From Halomonas beimenensis (GTDB taxonomy: Bacteria; Pseudomonadota; Gammaproteobacteria; Pseudomonadales; Halomonadaceae): a stretch of DNA of 64,000 bases. The notes beneath the pieces are model-generated. The model was not told the DNA's origin, searched no databases, and saw nothing but the letters and a program-made list of their open reading frames with translations. Shown here in pieces: positions 35,836 through 45,183 of this stretch (positions within the stretch are counted from its first letter, which is position 1; the number at the start of each line of letters is the position of its first letter). The stretch is taken from contig NZ_CP021435.1 of the NCBI RefSeq assembly GCF_002549795.1, forward strand, positions 3,224,001-3,288,000, read 5' to 3'. The position numbers and the translations under genes are program-made.

Positions 35836-38800
35836 TCAGGCTCGGTGTCCGGAGTGCTGGCGGTCCTGCTCGAGGGCGGCCAGCAGGCGGTCGGCCGCCT
35901 GGGGACGTCCCAGCAGGAACCCCTGGAGCTCGTCGCAGCCGAGGCGCTCCAGGAAGGTGCGCTGTCGCTCGGTTTCCACCCCTTCCGCCACCACCCGGAA
36001 GCCCAGGCTGTGCGCCATGCTGATGATCGCCGTCAGCAGGATCTCGTCGTCGGGATCGCCGGGCACATCGACGATGAAGCTGCGATCGACCTTGAGCAGC
36101 TCGATGGGCAGGCGCTTGAGGTAGGTCAGCGACGAGTAGCCGGTGCCGAAGTCGTCGATGGCCAGGCCCACCCCCATGGCCCGGATCTGGTGCAGCACCG
36201 GCAGCAGCTGATCGATGCTGTCCATCAGGTGCGTCTCGGTGATCTCCAGCTCGAGCAGGCGGGTCGGCAGACCGGCCCGGCGAGTCGCCTCGTGAATGTC
36301 GCGGATAAGGTCGGGCTCATGCAGCTGGCGCGGCGAGAGGTTGACCGAGACCGGGATCTCCAACCCCGCCGCGGCCCAGGCGGCGGCCTGCCGACAGGCC
36401 GCCCCGAGGACGAAGCGGCCGAGCTCCACGATCAGCGATGAGTTCTCGGCGATGGGAATGAAGGTGCTCGGCGGCACCAGGCCGTGCGCCTCGCTCTGCC
36501 AGCGCAGCAGGGCCTCGGCCGCCAGGATGCGCTCGCCGGCGATGTCGTAGCGGGGCTGGTAGTGCACGAAGAGCTCGCCGTTGGTCAGGGCCTCGCGCAG
36601 GCCGGCCTCGTAGCGCAGGCGCAGCTGGTGACGCTCGTCGATGGCCGGGTCGAAGATCACCACCTGCTGTCGCCCCTGGGCCTTGGCCTCGTACATGGCC
36701 TGGTCGGCATTGCGCAGCAGCGACTCCGCGGAGCGGCCGTGACGGGCGGCCAGGGTGATCCCCAGGCTGGCGGTGGTGAAGCAGCAGGCCACCCCCAGGT
36801 CGTACGGCTCGGCCAGCGTCTTCAGGATGCGCCGGGCGATGGCCAACGCCTGGGCCTCGTCGGCGATGTCTCTCAGCAGGACGGTGAACTCGTCCCCGCC
36901 GAAACGCGCCACGGTGTCGCGACTCTGGACGCAGGTGCGCAGGCGATCCGCCACCTGGCGCAGCAGCTCGTCGCCCAGGGAGTGGCCGTAGGTATCGTTG
37001 ATGTCCTTGAAGTGATCCAGATCGATGAAGATCACCGCGGTGCGTGCCGAGGCCTCGCCCTGCAGGGCCTCGTCCAGGCGCAGGTTGAACAGGCTCCGAT
37101 TGGCCAGCCCGGTCAGGGCGTCGTACCAGGCGAGGCGCTCGAGGCGCTGCTCGGCGACCTTGAGGGAGGTGATGTCGCTGAACAGCAGCATGTGATGACG
37201 CCCGGATTCGTCCTCCGGCAAGGGGGTGGCGGACACCAGTACCGGCAGCCCGGCACCGTCGTGACGATGGAACTCGCATTGCCCCTGCCAGCGCTCGCCC
37301 CGCTCCACCTGGTAGGCCACCTCGGGATGACTCAGCAGGAAGTCGCGGACCACGGCGGTGGCCCGGGAGCGCCCTTGGCCGCTCATCTCCGCGAACGCCC
37401 GGTTGGCCAGCTGGACCCGGTGCTGATCATCCAGCACCACGATCGCCTCGCTGGTCTCGGCGAACACTCGGTGCGCCAACTGGAGCTGGTCCTGGATCAC
37501 CCGCAGGTCGGTGATATCGGTCGCGATGCCACCGATCAGGTAGACCCGCCCCTCGTCGTCGAGGATCGGGAACTTGGTGACGAGGTAATGACGGCATCCC
37601 TCCGGGGTATGCAGGGTCGTGTGGTACTTGACCGGCGCCAGCGTCTCCACCATCCGCCGATCCGAGTCGAGCGCCTGGACGATCACCTCCTCGTCCAGGA
37701 CATGATCCACCGGGGTGTTCACCATGGCCTCCGGGGTCGAGTGCAACGCCCAGGCATAGCGTTCGTTGACCAGCCGATAGCGCCCGTCGAGATCCTTCAC
37801 GAAGACCAGGTCGGGCGAATGCTGGCTGATCCCATCCAGGTACTTGTCGCGTTCGCGGATGCGCCGGAGCATGGCCTCGAAGGCCTGGCCGACGCGATTG
37901 AACTCGATGAAGCCCCCGCCCGGGAAGCGGCGCGGCGTGCCGCTCTCCGGCACCGCCTCGGCATAGGCCACCAGCCTGTCGAGGGCGCGGGTGGTGAGCC
38001 GGCGCAGGACCAGCATCAGGACCATGCCCACCACCACCACCACCAGGGTGGCGTCGAGCAGGGTATCGGTATAGGTATCGCGCAGCGCCACGATGCTGTC
38101 GTCCGGCAACAGCAGCGACATGCGCAGGGCCGTGCCGTCACCGAGCGGCAGGCGGAGCTCCTGCAGGATGCCATCCGGGGTGGTGACGACGGGGCCCGTC
38201 TTCGCGTCCCATGCCCCCAGGACCCGAAGGCTGCCCGGCTCGCGCTCCAGGGCATCCAGCACGGCCCCGTCATGGCGCAGCATGACGGCCCGAGCCCCGA
38301 GCAGGCGCAGCATCTCGTTGGCGATCCAGAAACTGTCGTTGAGCACCACATAGGTGTGCAGTCGACCGACGACCCGGCCCAGCGTCTCCTCGACGATCGG
38401 CAGGGTCAGGCGCATCAGGGCCTGGGACTCGCCCTCCCCGGGGGCCGTCATCAGCCGCCAGTTCGCCAGCGGCCCCGGCTGGCGGCTCAAGGCCTCGAAG
38501 GGCAGCGTCCTGCCCAGCAGGCCAGCGCTCCGGGCGACATGCGCCTGACCGTCGCTCTCGACCACCAGGGCATCGATGTGGCGCGCCTGGGGGTCATCCA
38601 GCAGCCCCTCGACACGGGCCGCCACCGCCGCCGATCGCCCCTCGTGCAACGCCTGCTCGAGCCCGTCCCGATCGGACAGGCCCTCGCTGTAGCGGCGAAT
38701 GCTGTCGAAGTGAGCCGAGATCACGTCGTCGAGGATGCGCTGGTGCTGGGCGTGCGCCTGCTCGGCGCCTTCCTGCAGCGCCTCCTGGGAGGCGAGATAG

Positions 38801-38886
38801 GCGGTGGACAGCAACAGGGTCGCGACGCCCGCCAGCAATACCAGCTCCAGCGCCAGCACCACCCGCGAGAAACGCCAGGCCCGCAT
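35836..38886 (-). CDS. LuxQ-sensor PAS-GGDEF-EAL c-di-GMP enzyme
   Basis: 1016-residue inner-membrane protein. TM1 (about 9-29), a periplasmic domain (about 30-270) and TM2 (about 272-293) precede a HAMP-like linker, two PAS domains (about 350-590), a GGDEF domain (motif 663-667) and an EAL domain (motif 791-793). The periplasmic part resembles Vibrio LuxQ: ISAHFDSIRRYSEG, NWRLMTAPGEGESQALMRL and VVLNDSFWIANEML line up with LuxQ SHFAAI, NWYYINV and VVLDNNFALME. Canonical GGDEF and the EAL residues (EALLR, NLSPRQL, ELEITET, DDFGTGYSSL, KVDRSFI, GVETE, QGFLLG) suggest both activities are intact; the RxxD site is absent (QSRD). It starts one base after the luxP stop, so they are co-transcribed. 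LuxQ's histidine kinase and receiver are wholly missing. Confidence 0.9.
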   Translation of the reverse strand: MRAWRFSRVVLALELVLLAGVATLLLSTAYLASQEALQEGAEQAHAQHQRILDDVISAHFDSIRRYSEGLSDRDGLEQALHEGRSAAVAARVEGLLDDPQARHIDALVVESDGQAHVARSAGLLGRTLPFEALSRQPGPLANWRLMTAPGEGESQALMRLTLPIVEETLGRVVGRLHTYVVLNDSFWIANEMLRLLGARAVMLRHDGAVLDALEREPGSLRVLGAWDAKTGPVVTTPDGILQELRLPLGDGTALRMSLLLPDDSIVALRDTYTDTLLDATLVVVVVGMVLMLVLRRLTTRALDRLVAYAEAVPESGTPRRFPGGGFIEFNRVGQAFEAMLRRIRERDKYLDGISQHSPDLVFVKDLDGRYRLVNERYAWALHSTPEAMVNTPVDHVLDEEVIVQALDSDRRMVETLAPVKYHTTLHTPEGCRHYLVTKFPILDDEGRVYLIGGIATDITDLRVIQDQLQLAHRVFAETSEAIVVLDDQHRVQLANRAFAEMSGQGRSRATAVVRDFLLSHPEVAYQVERGERWQGQCEFHRHDGAGLPVLVSATPLPEDESGRHHMLLFSDITSLKVAEQRLERLAWYDALTGLANRSLFNLRLDEALQGEASARTAVIFIDLDHFKDINDTYGHSLGDELLRQVADRLRTCVQSRDTVARFGGDEFTVLLRDIADEAQALAIARRILKTLAEPYDLGVACCFTTASLGITLAARHGRSAESLLRNADQAMYEAKAQGRQQVVIFDPAIDERHQLRLRYEAGLREALTNGELFVHYQPRYDIAGERILAAEALLRWQSEAHGLVPPSTFIPIAENSSLIVELGRFVLGAACRQAAAWAAAGLEIPVSVNLSPRQLHEPDLIRDIHEATRRAGLPTRLLELEITETHLMDSIDQLLPVLHQIRAMGVGLAIDDFGTGYSSLTYLKRLPIELLKVDRSFIVDVPGDPDDEILLTAIISMAHSLGFRVVAEGVETERQRTFLERLGCDELQGFLLGRPQAADRLLAALEQDRQHSGHRA

Positions 38887-38887
38887 C

Positions 38888-40018
38888 TCAGTCCTGCTCC
38901 GGCAGCCCGCTGAGGCGGAAGGCCCGCTCCTCGAGCCGCAGGATCTCGTCGCGAGAGGTATCCCGGGTGATCAGGGCGATCTCCCCCGCATAGAGATGCG
39001 GCACCCGGTCACCCTGGCTGACCAGGGCCATGCGCACCGCCTCGGCCATGGCCACGCCATTGTCGTCATTGATGCGCATGGCGGTGACGTCCAGGCCGCC
39101 ATCGTTCAGGGCCTCGAGCTCGGCGGCACCACCGCCCCAGCCGTTGAGCAGCACGTCCAGGCGATCGGTCTCGCGCAGGGCCCGCAGGGCACCGAGCGCC
39201 ACGTCGGTGGAGTTGGCGAAGATCATCTTCAGGTCGGGGTGCGCCTCCAGGGTGCGCAGGGTGGCCTCGTAGGCCTTGTCCGGATCGCCGTCGGTATAGT
39301 AGGCGGCCACCTGTTCCACGCCCGGGTGTTCGGCGGCCCGGGCCGCGAAGGTGCCGCCGCGCATGCGGCTGACGTAGCCGGGGGCGAAGTAGAGCATCAG
39401 GTACTTGCCCTGGTAGCCGGCGCGTTCGAGCATCCAGTCGGCGATCAGCCGGGTCCCCTGGGCATGATCGAAGCCGACATAGAGAAAGGGCGGGCTGCTC
39501 TCCCAGGCCGCCAGCGGCGTGGTGATGTTCTGCAGGATCAGCCGGGGGCTGCCCAAGGCCAGCACGCGCTCGATCATCCGCAGATGGGGCACGGCGTCCA
39601 GGGTGAACACCAGATAGTCCGGCCGCCACTGCAGGGCCGTGGTCAGCTGGCGGGCCTGCAGGTCGAGATCCACCGAGGGACGCGACAGGAAGGTCTTCAG
39701 CTCGTACGGCACCTGCAGGGCCTGGAGACGCGCCTCGAAGGACGCCAGGCTGCGCCGCCAATAGTCCGAGGCCTGGATGCCGGGGTAGATGACCGCGATG
39801 CGAACCGTGCGTCTCGGACTCGAGGCCAGCGGCATCGCCGGCCCCTCGACACGGGTGGCGAAATCCGCCATCAACGCCTGCTGCTCGGGGTGACGCTCCA
39901 GGTAGTCGTCGATCCGGATATACTCGCCCGAGGCCCTGGCCGCCAGCGCGACCAGGGTGAGCATGAACAGGGCGGCCGCCAGGCCGGCCCGCCGTGAACG
40001 CACTTGGCATCCCGCCAT
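38888..40018 (-). CDS. luxP: LuxP-like periplasmic autoinducer-2-binding protein
   Basis: 376-residue periplasmic binding protein of fold type I with an N-terminal signal peptide (about 1-30). It resembles Vibrio harveyi LuxP throughout: VIYPGIQASDYW, FTLDAVPHLRMIERVL, LILQNITTP, FLYVGFDHAQGTR, NSTDVALGALRAL, LLNGWGGGAAELEAL and MRINDDNGVAMAEA. The residues I recall as AI-2 contacts in LuxP (Q77, S79, W82, T134, D136, N159, R215, S265, T266, W289, R310) all appear unchanged as Q82, S84, W87, T139, D141, N164, R220, S270, T271, W294 and R315. So borated AI-2 is the likely ligand. It is the first gene of the operon with the LuxQ-GGDEF-EAL protein. Confidence 0.93.
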   Translation of the reverse strand: MAGCQVRSRRAGLAAALFMLTLVALAARASGEYIRIDDYLERHPEQQALMADFATRVEGPAMPLASSPRRTVRIAVIYPGIQASDYWRRSLASFEARLQALQVPYELKTFLSRPSVDLDLQARQLTTALQWRPDYLVFTLDAVPHLRMIERVLALGSPRLILQNITTPLAAWESSPPFLYVGFDHAQGTRLIADWMLERAGYQGKYLMLYFAPGYVSRMRGGTFAARAAEHPGVEQVAAYYTDGDPDKAYEATLRTLEAHPDLKMIFANSTDVALGALRALRETDRLDVLLNGWGGGAAELEALNDGGLDVTAMRINDDNGVAMAEAVRMALVSQGDRVPHLYAGEIALITRDTSRDEILRLEERAFRLSGLPEQD

Positions 40019-40292
40019 TCCATGGTGTCCTTGTGTCGTGTCGTGCCTTGCCTGCGCCGGCGATCACCCCGGCGCCCCGAGGCACACTGTACCCCAAAGC
40101 CGGGGCGGTACCGATGCACAGCAACGCGGGCGAGCGTTCCCGGGGCATGGGTAGCAGTTAAGTTAAGCCCGATGAGAAACGCAACGGAGTACCTCTTATG
40201 GATCTCGTACCCGGCGAGGGACGACACCTCTCACGGCCGGCCAACGCTCCGGGCTGTTAGGGTGAAGGCGAACCGAAGGAAGAGGCTCGCCC

Positions 40293-41726
40293 TTGAGATC
40301 CCACCGTCGTCCGTTCTTCGTCGCCCTGGGGGGCCTGGCCCTGGTCGCCATGCTCGCCTATCCCTTCCTCCAGGACCGGGGGCCCAGGCTCGCCCCACCG
40401 CAGGAGGGCGGCGTGCTCAAGGTGGCGACCCGCAACGCCGCGACCACCTATTACCTGGACCGGCACCGCCGGGCCGCCGGGCCGGAACACGACCTGGTAA
40501 GCCGCTTCGCCGAGAGCCACGACTGGCGAGTGGAGTGGCAACTGGTCGACACCACCGCGGAGGTGCTCGAGGCCCTGGAGGCCGGCGAGGTCCACCTGGC
40601 CGCCGCCGGGTTGACCCACCTGCCGGCACGGGACGAACGCTTCGCCCGGGGCCCCGCCCATACCGGGATCGTCGAACAGCTGGTCTGTCACCGGGAGGAT
40701 CGCCCCCTGCCTCGCCGGCTCGACGAGCTCGCCGAGTGGGAGATCCGCGTCACCGCCCGATCCAGCTACGCCGAGCGCCTGAAGAGCCTGGTCAACCACC
40801 AGACGGGCCTGCGCTTCCAGGAGGACCCGCGCAGCACCGAGAGCCTGCTGGCGGCGGTGGCGAACCGGGAATTCGACTGCGCCGTGGCCGACTCCAATAT
40901 CGTGCGCATGACCCGACGGCACTTCCCGCATCTGGAGGTGGCGCTGAACCTGACCGCCGAGGAGAACCTGGGCTGGTACCTGGCCCGCGACCAGGAGGCA
41001 CTGGCCGGGCGAGCCCTGGCCTGGATGCAGGGCGAGACCGGCCGGACAGCCCGGGAGGCCATGCACCAGCGCTACTACGGCTACCTGGGGGAGTTCGATT
41101 TCGTCGACCTGCGTGCCCTCAACGAGCGTATCGAGGAGCGCCTGCCCCGCTTCCTGGAACACTTCCTGGCGGCCGAGACCGAGACCGGCCTCCCGGCGGA
41201 CCTGCTCGCCGCCCTGGCCTACCAGGAATCCCACTGGGACCCGGCGGCCGTGTCACCCACCGGGGTGCGGGGCATCATGATGCTGACCCGCCGCACCGCC
41301 GCCTCCCTGGGGGTGGATGACCGCCTGGATCCGGCGGCCGCCATCGACGGCGGCGCCCGCTACCTGGCCGACCGCCACCGGCGGCTCCCGGACGACATCC
41401 CCGAACCCGACCGCACCTACCTGGCACTGGCCAGCTACAACATCGGCCGAGGCCATGTGCTGGATGCCCAGGCGCTGGCCCGGGAGCTCGGCCGGAATCC
41501 CCACTCCTGGGCCGACATGAAGGAGGTGCTGCCGCTCAAGGCCGACCGACGCTACTACCCCCGGACCCGCTATGGCTATGCTAGGGGCTACGAGCCGGTG
41601 CACTACGTGGAGCGCATTCGCAACTATCGGGACGTGATCCGCCGCGCCCTCGAGAGCAGGGCGCCGCCTGGTGAAGGCGCGCGTTCGGCCCGCGCCGACC
41701 GGGTCGACGACTCGGCGACGGGCTAG
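40293..41726 (+). CDS. MltF-like lytic transglycosylase (second copy)
   Basis: 477-residue paralogue of the MltF at 7295, with the same two-domain plan: a signal-anchor (about 8-26), a solute-binding-like domain (about 40-270) and an SLT domain with catalytic Glu312 in AYQESHW, then SPTGVRGIMMLT and ASYNIGRGH. The start appears to be TTG at 40293, preceded by AGGAAGAGG; there is no ATG nearby in the proper frame. It is divergent from luxP across a 274-base spacer with no clear operator. Its role probably overlaps with the first MltF in peptidoglycan remodelling. Confidence 0.88.
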   Translation: MRSHRRPFFVALGGLALVAMLAYPFLQDRGPRLAPPQEGGVLKVATRNAATTYYLDRHRRAAGPEHDLVSRFAESHDWRVEWQLVDTTAEVLEALEAGEVHLAAAGLTHLPARDERFARGPAHTGIVEQLVCHREDRPLPRRLDELAEWEIRVTARSSYAERLKSLVNHQTGLRFQEDPRSTESLLAAVANREFDCAVADSNIVRMTRRHFPHLEVALNLTAEENLGWYLARDQEALAGRALAWMQGETGRTAREAMHQRYYGYLGEFDFVDLRALNERIEERLPRFLEHFLAAETETGLPADLLAALAYQESHWDPAAVSPTGVRGIMMLTRRTAASLGVDDRLDPAAAIDGGARYLADRHRRLPDDIPEPDRTYLALASYNIGRGHVLDAQALARELGRNPHSWADMKEVLPLKADRRYYPRTRYGYARGYEPVHYVERIRNYRDVIRRALESRAPPGEGARSARADRVDDSATG

Positions 41727-41825
41727 GACCATTTCGTTAAATAGCCCGCTATTCGCCTCGATAGATCGATGAATTTGACTCGAAATCCGTGATTCTCGTG
41801 ACGATCGGTCAACCCCGACAGGCAC

Positions 41826-43262
41826 CTAGAAGGTCGCCATCTGCTTGGCATCCAGCCAGCCCACTTCCTGCAGGACCCCGGCCCGCATCACTCGGGTGAT
41901 GGAGCGATAGGCGGCGGTGGAGGTGCCCGGGTCCTCCTCGAGCACCACCAGGTCCGCCAGCTTGCCGGCCTCCAAGGTCCCGAAATCCTCCAGGCGTCCC
42001 ATGGCCGCCGCCCCGTTGCGCGTCGACATCACCAGTACCTCGTCGGCCGGAATCCCGGCCCGCTCCATGGCTTCCATCTCCTGGTAGATCGCCGGCCCAT
42101 GGAAGGTCAGCGGATTGCCTGCATCGGTGCCGGTGGCGATGGGGATCCCGGCCGCGTGAACCCGGCGCAGGTTGGCGTCCATGACGGCACGCCGCTCGGC
42201 AGCCCGGGCGAGGTGGCCCAGCACCCGGTCCAGAGTGCGTTCGTTCTCGGGCAGGCTGGCCTGGAGACGGTCGACGTCCCGGATCACCCGACGGGTCCGC
42301 GGACCGATGCAGCCGTTGGGGTCATCGATCTCGGGAGGCGTGCCCAGGGCCACGCTGGCCCTGGCCCGCGCCCAGTTCTGGGCCACCCGCAGGGTGGGCA
42401 CATAGTAGGCGCCGCTGTCACGGGTCAGGGCCAGGAAGGCCTCGTCGAGCGCCTGGTCGCCGACGCTGTGCACCAGCATCCGGGCTCCCGCCTCCAGGGC
42501 GACCCGCGCCTCCCGCCGCTCGGTGGCATGCACCACAAGCGGCAGGCCCAGGGCTCGAGCCTCGCGGCCGATCAGCCGCAACCGGGCATCCATCTCCTCC
42601 CGGATCTCGGGCGCCGGCGCCAGGTACCAGACCTTGACGGCACCGGCGCCCATCTCGGCCAGCGCCCGGACGCTGGCGACGGCCTCGGCGTCGCTGCCCA
42701 TCGGCAGGAACGCCCCCGACTCCAGGGCCTGGAACAGGGGCATGATCGAGTCCGCATGGGTGATCAGGGGACCGGCGGCCCGCACATGGACCCGTGCCGG
42801 GTGATCCTCGGCCAAGGCAGCGAGATCCAGGGTCCAGGGCAGGCCGCCCATGTCGTAGACGGCGGTGACGCCCGCACACAGGAAGGTACGATGCCAGCGC
42901 CCGGCGCGGGCGCGCAGGGAGCGCTGGAGTTCCTCGAAGTCGTAGAAGGCCCGTCCGATGCGGCTGTCCGGCCGGCCATCGAACCAGCCGGTCTGGGCGA
43001 AGTGCACGTGGGCATCGACCAGGCCGGGGGTGATGAACTGCCCCTGGAGATCGAGCCGCCGGGCCTCCTCGGGAACGGGGCAGTCGTCGATGCCGCCGAT
43101 GCAGGCGATCCGGTCGTCCTTGACCCGGATCACCGCCTCCGCCAGGGGCGGTCCGCCGGTGCCATCGTAGACCGTGGCACCGACCAGCCACAGCGACTCC
43201 CCTCCCGGCATGGGGGCCGCGGAGAGCACCCCCAGCAACACCACGACGGATGCGATCTTCAT
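41826..43262 (-). CDS. Exported amidohydrolase-family protein
   Basis: 478-residue TIM-barrel metal hydrolase with a signal peptide (about 1-20). The ligands appear as HVHF (after LVDAH), a possible carboxylated lysine in GAGAVKVWYL, His in LVVHAT, His in LVHSV and Asp in GTDAGNP. These make up a binuclear centre like imidazolonepropionase or prolidase-type members. Substrate unknown; periplasmic members cleave dipeptides or N-acyl compounds. ATG 43262 follows a GAGGTGGCC element and gives a good signal peptide. The mltF paralogue is convergent, with about 100 AT-richer bases between and no clear terminator. Confidence 0.83.
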   Translation of the reverse strand: MKIASVVVLLGVLSAAPMPGGESLWLVGATVYDGTGGPPLAEAVIRVKDDRIACIGGIDDCPVPEEARRLDLQGQFITPGLVDAHVHFAQTGWFDGRPDSRIGRAFYDFEELQRSLRARAGRWHRTFLCAGVTAVYDMGGLPWTLDLAALAEDHPARVHVRAAGPLITHADSIMPLFQALESGAFLPMGSDAEAVASVRALAEMGAGAVKVWYLAPAPEIREEMDARLRLIGREARALGLPLVVHATERREARVALEAGARMLVHSVGDQALDEAFLALTRDSGAYYVPTLRVAQNWARARASVALGTPPEIDDPNGCIGPRTRRVIRDVDRLQASLPENERTLDRVLGHLARAAERRAVMDANLRRVHAAGIPIATGTDAGNPLTFHGPAIYQEMEAMERAGIPADEVLVMSTRNGAAAMGRLEDFGTLEAGKLADLVVLEEDPGTSTAAYRSITRVMRAGVLQEVGWLDAKQMATF

Positions 43263-43482
43263 GGCCACCTCGCCCGGGTCCACCCCTTGTCCTGGACCGC
43301 GGCGCGCCTCGCTGTCCCGTCTCACCGCGGCCTCGTCGAGACCTCCCTCCCTGGCGGCGTTTACATACCGTAACAATAGGTCACCGTGACGGCGCCCGCC
43401 CTCGCCGAGGCCCGTGACGGAGCATGAATTTGCTCATCCTCCGTTACATGAATTTACATCCTGTCCAGGTTCGGCGCGCGTG

Positions 43483-44100
43483 TCAGACCGGCTCGCCGAG
43501 GCCGCCACCGGCCAGCTGGAGGGCGATGCCGGCCATCATCACGCCGATGCCGCCGTCGATCAGCCGCCAGGCGGTCGGCCTGGCCAGCCAGGGCGAGAGC
43601 AGGGCTCCGCCCCCTGCCAGCAGGCTGAACCACAGGATGGAGGCGGTCCCCGCCCCGGCGACGAAGGCGGCCGCACTGTCCTGCTGGGCGCCCACGGCGG
43701 GAACCAGCACCAGGGTATCCAGGTAGACCTGGGGATTGAGCACCGTCACCGCCAGCGTGGCCAGCAAGACACGAGTCAGGCTGCGTCCCTCCGCCTCGGC
43801 CGTGTCGAGGCCCCGGCGACCGGTGGCGGCGCGATGCAGCGCCTGGGCGGCCAGCCAGCCGAGGAAGGCCACTCCCAGCCAGCGCAGGACCTCCAGGGCG
43901 CCGGGCATGGCCAGCAGCATGGCGCTCATGCCGAACATCCCGGCGGACAGCAGCAGCAGGTCGGTGCTCATGCACAGTCCCGCGGACCACCAGTGGTGCT
44001 CGCGCCTCACGGCGAGCCCCAGTACGTAGGCATTCTGTGCCCCGATGGCGACGATGATGCCGCCGCAGACCACCAGGCCGGTCAGATAACTCTCGAGCAT
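43483..44100 (-). CDS. argO: LysE/ArgO-family amino-acid exporter
   Basis: 205-residue inner-membrane exporter with about six helices. IAIGAQNAYVLGLAVRRE at residues 17-34 is the signature of the arginine/lysine exporters (GAQN motif) and LNPQVYLDTLVLVP the second conserved segment. It is divergent from an ArgP-type LysR gene, the standard arrangement of argO and its activator, so export of arginine and/or lysine under ArgP control is expected. Confidence 0.9.
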   Translation of the reverse strand: MLESYLTGLVVCGGIIVAIGAQNAYVLGLAVRREHHWWSAGLCMSTDLLLLSAGMFGMSAMLLAMPGALEVLRWLGVAFLGWLAAQALHRAATGRRGLDTAEAEGRSLTRVLLATLAVTVLNPQVYLDTLVLVPAVGAQQDSAAAFVAGAGTASILWFSLLAGGGALLSPWLARPTAWRLIDGGIGVMMAGIALQLAGGGLGEPV

Positions 44101-44189
44101 CGCGGATCCTCCCTGAAGATGAGACGCCAGCCTAGCGAGACGGCGGTATACTCAAAAATCATCTTCCTTATGCTTCATCAGTTTTTCTT
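44101..44189. promoter_or_regulatory. argO/argP divergent control region
   Basis: 89-base AT-richer spacer. TATACT at 44147-44152 is a plausible -10 for argP. Two copies of CTTATGCT (44167-44174 and 44187-44194) are spaced exactly 20 bases apart on the same face of the helix, the second overlapping the argP start codon. They may be parts of ArgP binding sites. No Shine-Dalgarno sequence precedes argP. Confidence 0.45.
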
Positions 44190-45059
44190 ATGCTGGACTA
44201 CAAGCTCCTCGAGGCCCTGGCCATGGTGATCGAATGCGACGGCTTCGAACGCGCCGGGGGTGAGCTCGGGCTCTCCCAGTCGGCCGTCTCTCAGCGCATC
44301 AGGGCGCTGGAGATCCGGCTCGGCCAGCCGGTGCTGATCCGCCACCCTCACCTGGCGCCCACGCCGGCGGGACGACGCCTGCTCAACCACTACCAGCAGG
44401 TCCGGCTGCTGGAGCGCGACCTGCGCACCGCCCTGCCCACCCTGGAGACCGCCTCGCCGCGGCTGCGCGTCGCCATCAATGCCGACAGCCTGGCGACCTG
44501 GTGGGCCGATGCCGTGGGCGGGCCCTGCCAGGAGGAAGGCCTGCTGCTCGACCTGGTGATCGAGGATCAGGACGTGGGGCTCAGGCGGCTCAGGGACGGC
44601 GACGTGGCGGCCTGCCTGTGCGCCAGCGACCAGCCCATCGCCGGGGCCCGCTGCGTGCCGCTCGGCACCATGGTCTACCATCCCTATGCCACGCCGGCCT
44701 ACATTGCCCGCCATTTCCCCGATGGCCCCACCCATGACGCCTTCCGCCGGGCCCCGGCCATCGTCTACGGCCCCCATGACCAGCTGCAGCACCGCTTCCT
44801 GGCCGAGTGCGGCTATCACGGCCCCTTCCCCTACCACCTCTGCCCCTCGTCGGAAGGGTTCGTGCGACTGGCCGCCGCCGGCATGGGCTACGGCATGATG
44901 CCGCGCCTGCAGGTGGCCGACCTGGTGGCCAAGGGGCGGCTCGAGAGCCTGGCCCCGGATCGGCGCCTGGAGGTCCCGCTCTACTGGCACTTCTGGCGCC
45001 ACAGCGGCGAGCTGCTCGAACGCCTGACGAGCGTCCTGCGGCGGGTAGTACTAACCTGA
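44190..45059 (+). CDS. argP: LysR-type regulator ArgP
   Basis: 289-residue LysR-family regulator. The helix-turn-helix (about 18-60; FERAGGELGLSQSAVSQRIRALE) matches ArgP closely, and the effector domain (about 90-280) keeps VAINADSLATWW, which in ArgP/LysG belongs to the basic amino acid site. It probably activates the divergent argO exporter when arginine or lysine is in excess. No ribosome-binding site is seen before ATG 44190, so translation may be leaderless or inefficient. Confidence 0.92.
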   Translation: MLDYKLLEALAMVIECDGFERAGGELGLSQSAVSQRIRALEIRLGQPVLIRHPHLAPTPAGRRLLNHYQQVRLLERDLRTALPTLETASPRLRVAINADSLATWWADAVGGPCQEEGLLLDLVIEDQDVGLRRLRDGDVAACLCASDQPIAGARCVPLGTMVYHPYATPAYIARHFPDGPTHDAFRRAPAIVYGPHDQLQHRFLAECGYHGPFPYHLCPSSEGFVRLAAAGMGYGMMPRLQVADLVAKGRLESLAPDRRLEVPLYWHFWRHSGELLERLTSVLRRVVLT

Positions 45060-45183
45060 ACGGGACGCGCCGGCACGAAGGTGGCAAGTTACCGGCACAT
45101 CGGTATGATATTCGGGTCATTTCGACAACGAACGGAGACAGCACCACGACCGATCATTCATTCCAAGCCGATAGGAGGTTCGC

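Noticed and set aside
36484..38913. An 809-residue plus-strand frame opposite the LuxQ-GGDEF-EAL gene.
   Set aside because: The minus strand has all catalytic motifs; this is a shadow frame.
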